Source: Kineosporiaceae bacterium
GTDB taxonomy: Bacteria > Actinomycetota > Actinomycetes > Actinomycetales > Kineosporiaceae
NCBI GenBank assembly: GCA_016794595.1
Contig: JAEUJN010000029.1
Span: 1 to 64,000, forward strand
Direction of reading: 5' to 3'
DNA length: 64,000 nucleotides
Shown: piece by piece, positions 61,269 to 64,000 of the stretch
Layout: every line of letters begins with the position of its first letter
Numbering within the stretch: the first letter of the stretch is position 1
Notes under the pieces: generated by a model
Databases searched by the model: none
What the model was told of the DNA's origin: nothing
The model's input: the letters and a program-made list of their open reading frames with translations, nothing else
Program-made: the position numbers and the translations under genes

Positions 61269-62549
61269 GTGACCTCGGCGTGGATCGTCGGACTGGCCGG
61301 CCTGGTGGGCCTGCTCACCGGCGTCCTCGGCATGCTCTCGTTCCGGCGCAGTGAGGTCGAGCGGGCGCGGCTGGCGATGGTCCCCGAACCGGAGCTCCCC
61401 CCGGGCCTGACCGAGGTGCTCGCAGTCCTGCGCTCGGCAGCGATCCTGCTGGACGCCGGGCAGGAGGTGAGCACCGCCAGCCCGGCTGCCTACGCATTCG
61501 GTCTGGTGCGGGGCCACGACCTGGTGCACTCCGAGCTGCACGACATGGCCACCGAGGCGAGGCGCCTGGGCGTCGTCCGCGAGCGGGAACTGGAACTGCC
61601 CCGTGGCCCCCTGGGCCTGGGCCGGATCGTGGTCAACGCCCGCGTGGCGCCGTTGGGGTCGGAATACGTGCTGGTGCTGGTCGACGACCGCACCGAGGCC
61701 CGCCGGGTCGAGGAGGTGCGCCGGGACTTCGTGGCCAACGTCAGCCATGAGCTCAAGACCCCGATCGGGGCGCTCAAGCTGCTCGCCGAGGCGGTCGCCA
61801 ACGGTGCCGACGACCCGGACGCCGTCCAGCACTTCGCCGCCCGGATGGAGCGGGAGGCCCAGCGTCTGGCCACCCTGGTCCAGGAGATCATCGACCTGTC
61901 CCGGCTCCAGGTGGCCGACGCCCTGCACGCCCCGGAACCGGTCGGACTGGACGTGGTCCTGGCCGAGGCCGTCGACCGGGTGCGGTTGGCGGCGCAGAAG
62001 AAGCAGATCGGGCTCAGCATGGGTGGGGACCTGGGCGCCATCGTGTACGGCGACCGTGATCTGCTGGTCACCGCGGTGCGCAACCTGATCGACAACGCCA
62101 TCGCGTACTCGCCCGAGGGAACCCGGGTGGACGTGGTGGTGCGCCGGGCGGACAACCTGGTCGAGATCGCGGTCAAGGACCAGGGCTACGGCATCCCGAA
62201 GTCCGACCTGGAGCGGATCTTCGAGCGGTTCTACCGCGTCGACCCGGCCCGTTCGCGCGCCACCGGTGGCACGGGCCTGGGGCTGAGCATCGTCAAGCAC
62301 ATCGCGGCCAACCACGGCGGTGAGGTCACCGTGTGGAGCCAGGAGGGTGTGGGGTCCACCTTCACCCTGCGCCTGCCCGACAGTGCCCATGCCGCGGCGA
62401 CGGCGGACGGCGCGCCGTCCTCGCCGGCCGTGTTGACCGACCCCCCGATCAGCCCGGTGGTGGGCCTGCCGCTGCACGCCGACCCCAATGGCCTGCCTGC
62501 CGGCGCCGCGGCGCCGAGCATCACAACGACGAGAGGAGCACCATCGTGA
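61269..62549 (+). CDS. senX3: Phosphate-sensing histidine kinase SenX3
   Basis: A 426-residue membrane kinase. One hydrophobic segment spans residues 4-25, a PAS-like domain follows (about 45-140), then the H-box NVSHELKTPIGALKLLAE with His near 160, and the ATPase part with NLIDNAIAYSPEG, DQGYGIP and GGTGLGLSIVKHIA. A 60-residue Ala/Pro tail after the kinase domain is unusual. It phosphorylates RegX3, whose GTG overlaps its stop. Only one clear membrane helix is seen, whereas mycobacterial SenX3 is described with two. Confidence 0.94.
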   Translation: MTSAWIVGLAGLVGLLTGVLGMLSFRRSEVERARLAMVPEPELPPGLTEVLAVLRSAAILLDAGQEVSTASPAAYAFGLVRGHDLVHSELHDMATEARRLGVVRERELELPRGPLGLGRIVVNARVAPLGSEYVLVLVDDRTEARRVEEVRRDFVANVSHELKTPIGALKLLAEAVANGADDPDAVQHFAARMEREAQRLATLVQEIIDLSRLQVADALHAPEPVGLDVVLAEAVDRVRLAAQKKQIGLSMGGDLGAIVYGDRDLLVTAVRNLIDNAIAYSPEGTRVDVVVRRADNLVEIAVKDQGYGIPKSDLERIFERFYRVDPARSRATGGTGLGLSIVKHIAANHGGEVTVWSQEGVGSTFTLRLPDSAHAAATADGAPSSPAVLTDPPISPVVGLPLHADPNGLPAGAAAPSITTTRGAPS

Positions 62550-63229
62550 CCCGCATCCTCGTGGTGGAGGACGAGGAGTCGTTCAGCGACCCGCTGTCCT
62601 ATTTGCTGCGCAAGGAAGGGTTCGAGGTCTCGGTAGCCGGTGACGGCCCGGCGGCACTCGACGAGTTCGATCGTGCCGGTGCCGATCTCGTGCTCCTCGA
62701 TCTCATGCTGCCCGGCTTGCCCGGCACCGAGGTGTGCCGGCAGTTGCGTTCCCGGGGCAACGTCCCGGTGATCATGCTCACCGCCAAGGACAGCGAGATC
62801 GACAAGGTGGTCGGGCTCGAGCTCGGGGCCGACGACTACGTGACCAAGCCGTACTCCTCGCGGGAGCTGGTGGCCCGGATCCGGGCCGTGCTGCGCCGCG
62901 GGGTGGAGGTGGAGGCCCCGCACACGACGGCGACCGTCGAGGCCGGCCCGGTGAGGATGGACATCGATCGCCACGTGGTGACGGTGGACGGCGAGCCCAT
63001 CGCCCTGCCGTTGAAAGAGTTCGAACTGCTCGAACTGCTGCTGCGCAACGCCGGGCGGGTGCTCACCCGGATGCAGCTGATCGACCGGGTCTGGGGGGTC
63101 GACTACGTCGGGGACACCAAGACGCTCGACGTCCACGTGAAGCGGCTGCGCAGCAAGATCGAGCCGGACCCGGCCAACCCGCGCTACCTGGTCACCGTCC
63201 GGGGCCTGGGCTACAAGTACGAGGCCTGA
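62546..63229 (+). CDS. regX3: Response regulator RegX3
   Basis: A 227-residue OmpR-family regulator. The receiver begins TRILVVEDEESFSDPLSYLL, with the phospho-acceptor Asp in LVLLDLMLPG and Lys in YVTKPYSSRELVARI. The winged helix ends DTKTLDVHVKRLRSKIE and TVRGLGYKYEA. It is expected to activate pstS, phosphatase and transporter genes in phosphate limitation. GTG 62546 overlaps the senX3 stop, with GAGAGGA upstream, and a perfect terminator follows. Confidence 0.96.
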   Translation: MTRILVVEDEESFSDPLSYLLRKEGFEVSVAGDGPAALDEFDRAGADLVLLDLMLPGLPGTEVCRQLRSRGNVPVIMLTAKDSEIDKVVGLELGADDYVTKPYSSRELVARIRAVLRRGVEVEAPHTTATVEAGPVRMDIDRHVVTVDGEPIALPLKEFELLELLLRNAGRVLTRMQLIDRVWGVDYVGDTKTLDVHVKRLRSKIEPDPANPRYLVTVRGLGYKYEA

Positions 63230-63234
63230 GACGA

Positions 63235-63271
63235 CCGAGGCGGCGGCACGTGAACCGTGCCGCCGCCTCGG
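63235..63271 (+). terminator. Terminator of senX3-regX3
   Basis: Perfect 16-base arms (63235-63250 and 63256-63271) around TGAAC, starting 6 bases after the regX3 stop; also faces the converging lipoprotein gene. Confidence 0.8.
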
Positions 63272-63314
63272 TGTGTGCTCGGTGTGGGTCAGGCGTCCCG
63301 CGAGCCCGCTGGGC

Positions 63315-63827
63315 TCAGGGAGCGACGTCGGCGTAGTGGCCCTCGGCGGCCAGCACCGGAAGGGACATGACGGCCTTGCCGGCCGGAGTGCGAGCCTCGA
63401 GCTGGACCACGGTGCCGGGCGTGACCGACTCGACCGAGACCGTGCCGGGGCCCTGGCCACCCACCTGGGTGAGCTCCGCGGGCCGGGCGGTCACCGTCCC
63501 GGCGTCCCCGAGTGACTTGCCCTCGGAGTCCAGCACGGTCAGCGTCACGGTGACCGGCTCGGTGCCCTCGTTCAGCACGGCTCCGATCAGGGTGCCCGGG
63601 CCGCCCTTCTCCTTGCCGACCACGAGGAAGTTGCGGAGCTGGACACCGCTGTCGGTGTTGGGATCGATGATCTCGCCATTGGTGCCGTCGGCCGCCGCGT
63701 AGGTGGTCGCGGTGGTGTTGGGGCTCACGTAGGAACACCCGGCCACCCCTGGCAGGACGACGAGTGCCGTCGCCGAGAGGAGGACACCCAGGCGGGACGA
63801 CCGTCCCCGACCACTGCTGCGCTTCAC
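63315..63827 (-). CDS. Putative lipoprotein, function unknown
   Basis: A 170-residue exported protein. The signal (residues 12-31) ends in lipobox GVAGC. The mature part is beta-rich with Thr/Val/Gly patterns (VTVTLTVLDSEGKSL, GTVSVESVTPGTVVQLEA), like a small immunoglobulin- or DUF4352-type fold; this is only an impression. GTG 63827 has GGAAAGGA upstream. Similar lipoproteins lie near regX3/carD in other actinobacteria; carD is not in this window. Confidence 0.75.
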   Translation of the reverse strand: MKRSSGRGRSSRLGVLLSATALVVLPGVAGCSYVSPNTTATTYAAADGTNGEIIDPNTDSGVQLRNFLVVGKEKGGPGTLIGAVLNEGTEPVTVTLTVLDSEGKSLGDAGTVTARPAELTQVGGQGPGTVSVESVTPGTVVQLEARTPAGKAVMSLPVLAAEGHYADVAP

Positions 63828-63882
63828 GTCCGGTTCCTTTCCACCCCGGCCCGCGTCCGGGCCGACTCGGCAACGGCCTGTT

Positions 63883-63929
63883 CCCAGGTCACTTCCCAGG
63901 TCACTCCCCAGGTCAGTCAGGTCTGACTG
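63883..63929. repeat. 12-bp direct repeats and palindrome upstream of the lipoprotein
   Basis: Three tandem copies of CCCAGGTCACTT-like units (63883-63918) run into the perfect inverted repeat CAGTCAG GT CTGACTG (63914-63929). This could be a regulator-binding array serving the lipoprotein gene or a divergent gene beyond the window end. The last 70 bases hold no coding signal I can identify. Confidence 0.5.
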
Positions 63930-64000
63930 TCCGTGGGCCGGTCCGCTGTTCCATGACTTGGCTTCCGCCGCGCGCAGCCTACTCGCTCCACCACACGCGC

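Overview
The window is about 70% G+C or higher, with very dense coding, many GTG starts and frequent 4-base ATGA/GTGA gene overlaps. It carries mycothiol genes (mshA, mshD), a GlnR-type regulator, SenX3-RegX3, an HbhA-like locus and an RsiG-like anti-sigma factor. Together these indicate an actinobacterial chromosome, probably a non-mycobacterial, non-Streptomyces lineage of the Kineosporiales/Micrococcales type; the genus is a guess. I saw no rRNA, tRNA, CRISPR array, phage or transposase gene.

Layout. 1-4.0 kb: a poly-C start, then a heterodimeric ABC exporter. 4.0-10.6 kb: a methyltransferase, then a SorC-type regulator divergent from a polyol-uptake operon (lipoprotein, two permeases, zinc dehydrogenase) with palindromic operators between them. 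10.7-14.0 kb: a membrane GGDEF-EAL protein with an extra C-terminal acyltransferase-like domain. 14.3-21.5 kb: a Pro-rich membrane protein, an MFS exporter, an amidase and threonylcarbamoyl-AMP synthase pair, a secreted Tap-like hydrolase and another membrane protein. 21.6-25.6 kb: a peptidase-ABC ATPase fusion with its permease. 25.7-31 kb: a DUF559 nuclease-like gene between two copies of one palindromic element, an ECF sigma/membrane anti-sigma pair divergent from an HExxH membrane protein, a DUF1508 protein with a histone-H1-like tail, and a protein I do not recognise.

31-46 kb is mainly phosphate biology: a membrane metallophosphoesterase with a structured leader, a DUF47-Pit pair, pstSCAB, mutT1-like, ppk and a secreted 5'-nucleotidase, with mshD and glnR beside them. 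46-53 kb: a membrane protein, nitrobindin-like, Fur-type regulator, YgfZ, BKACE-type enzyme, the XRE/HbhA-like/DUF2516 locus and RsiG. 53-57.3 kb: asparaginase, dtd, macrodomain, histidine phosphatase, an unknown gene and a methyltransferase. 57.6-64 kb: mshA, YbjN-like, gpmA, phoU (opposite strand), senX3, regX3 and a lipoprotein, an order closely resembling Mycobacterium.

How parts work together. Phosphate sensing (SenX3-RegX3, PhoU), high-affinity (Pst) and low-affinity (Pit) uptake, polyphosphate storage (Ppk) and scavenging phosphatases all lie within 31 kb. Cyclic-di-GMP can be made and broken by the GGDEF-EAL fusion and read by RsiG, which carries two exact c-di-GMP binding motifs. Ten genes have a -10-like hexamer 6-7 bases before the start codon, so leaderless transcription seems common here. 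The most unusual items are the GGDEF-EAL-acyltransferase fusion, the palindromic element family, the hydrolase-ABC fusion, the DUF1508-H1 fusion and the structured leader before the metallophosphoesterase.
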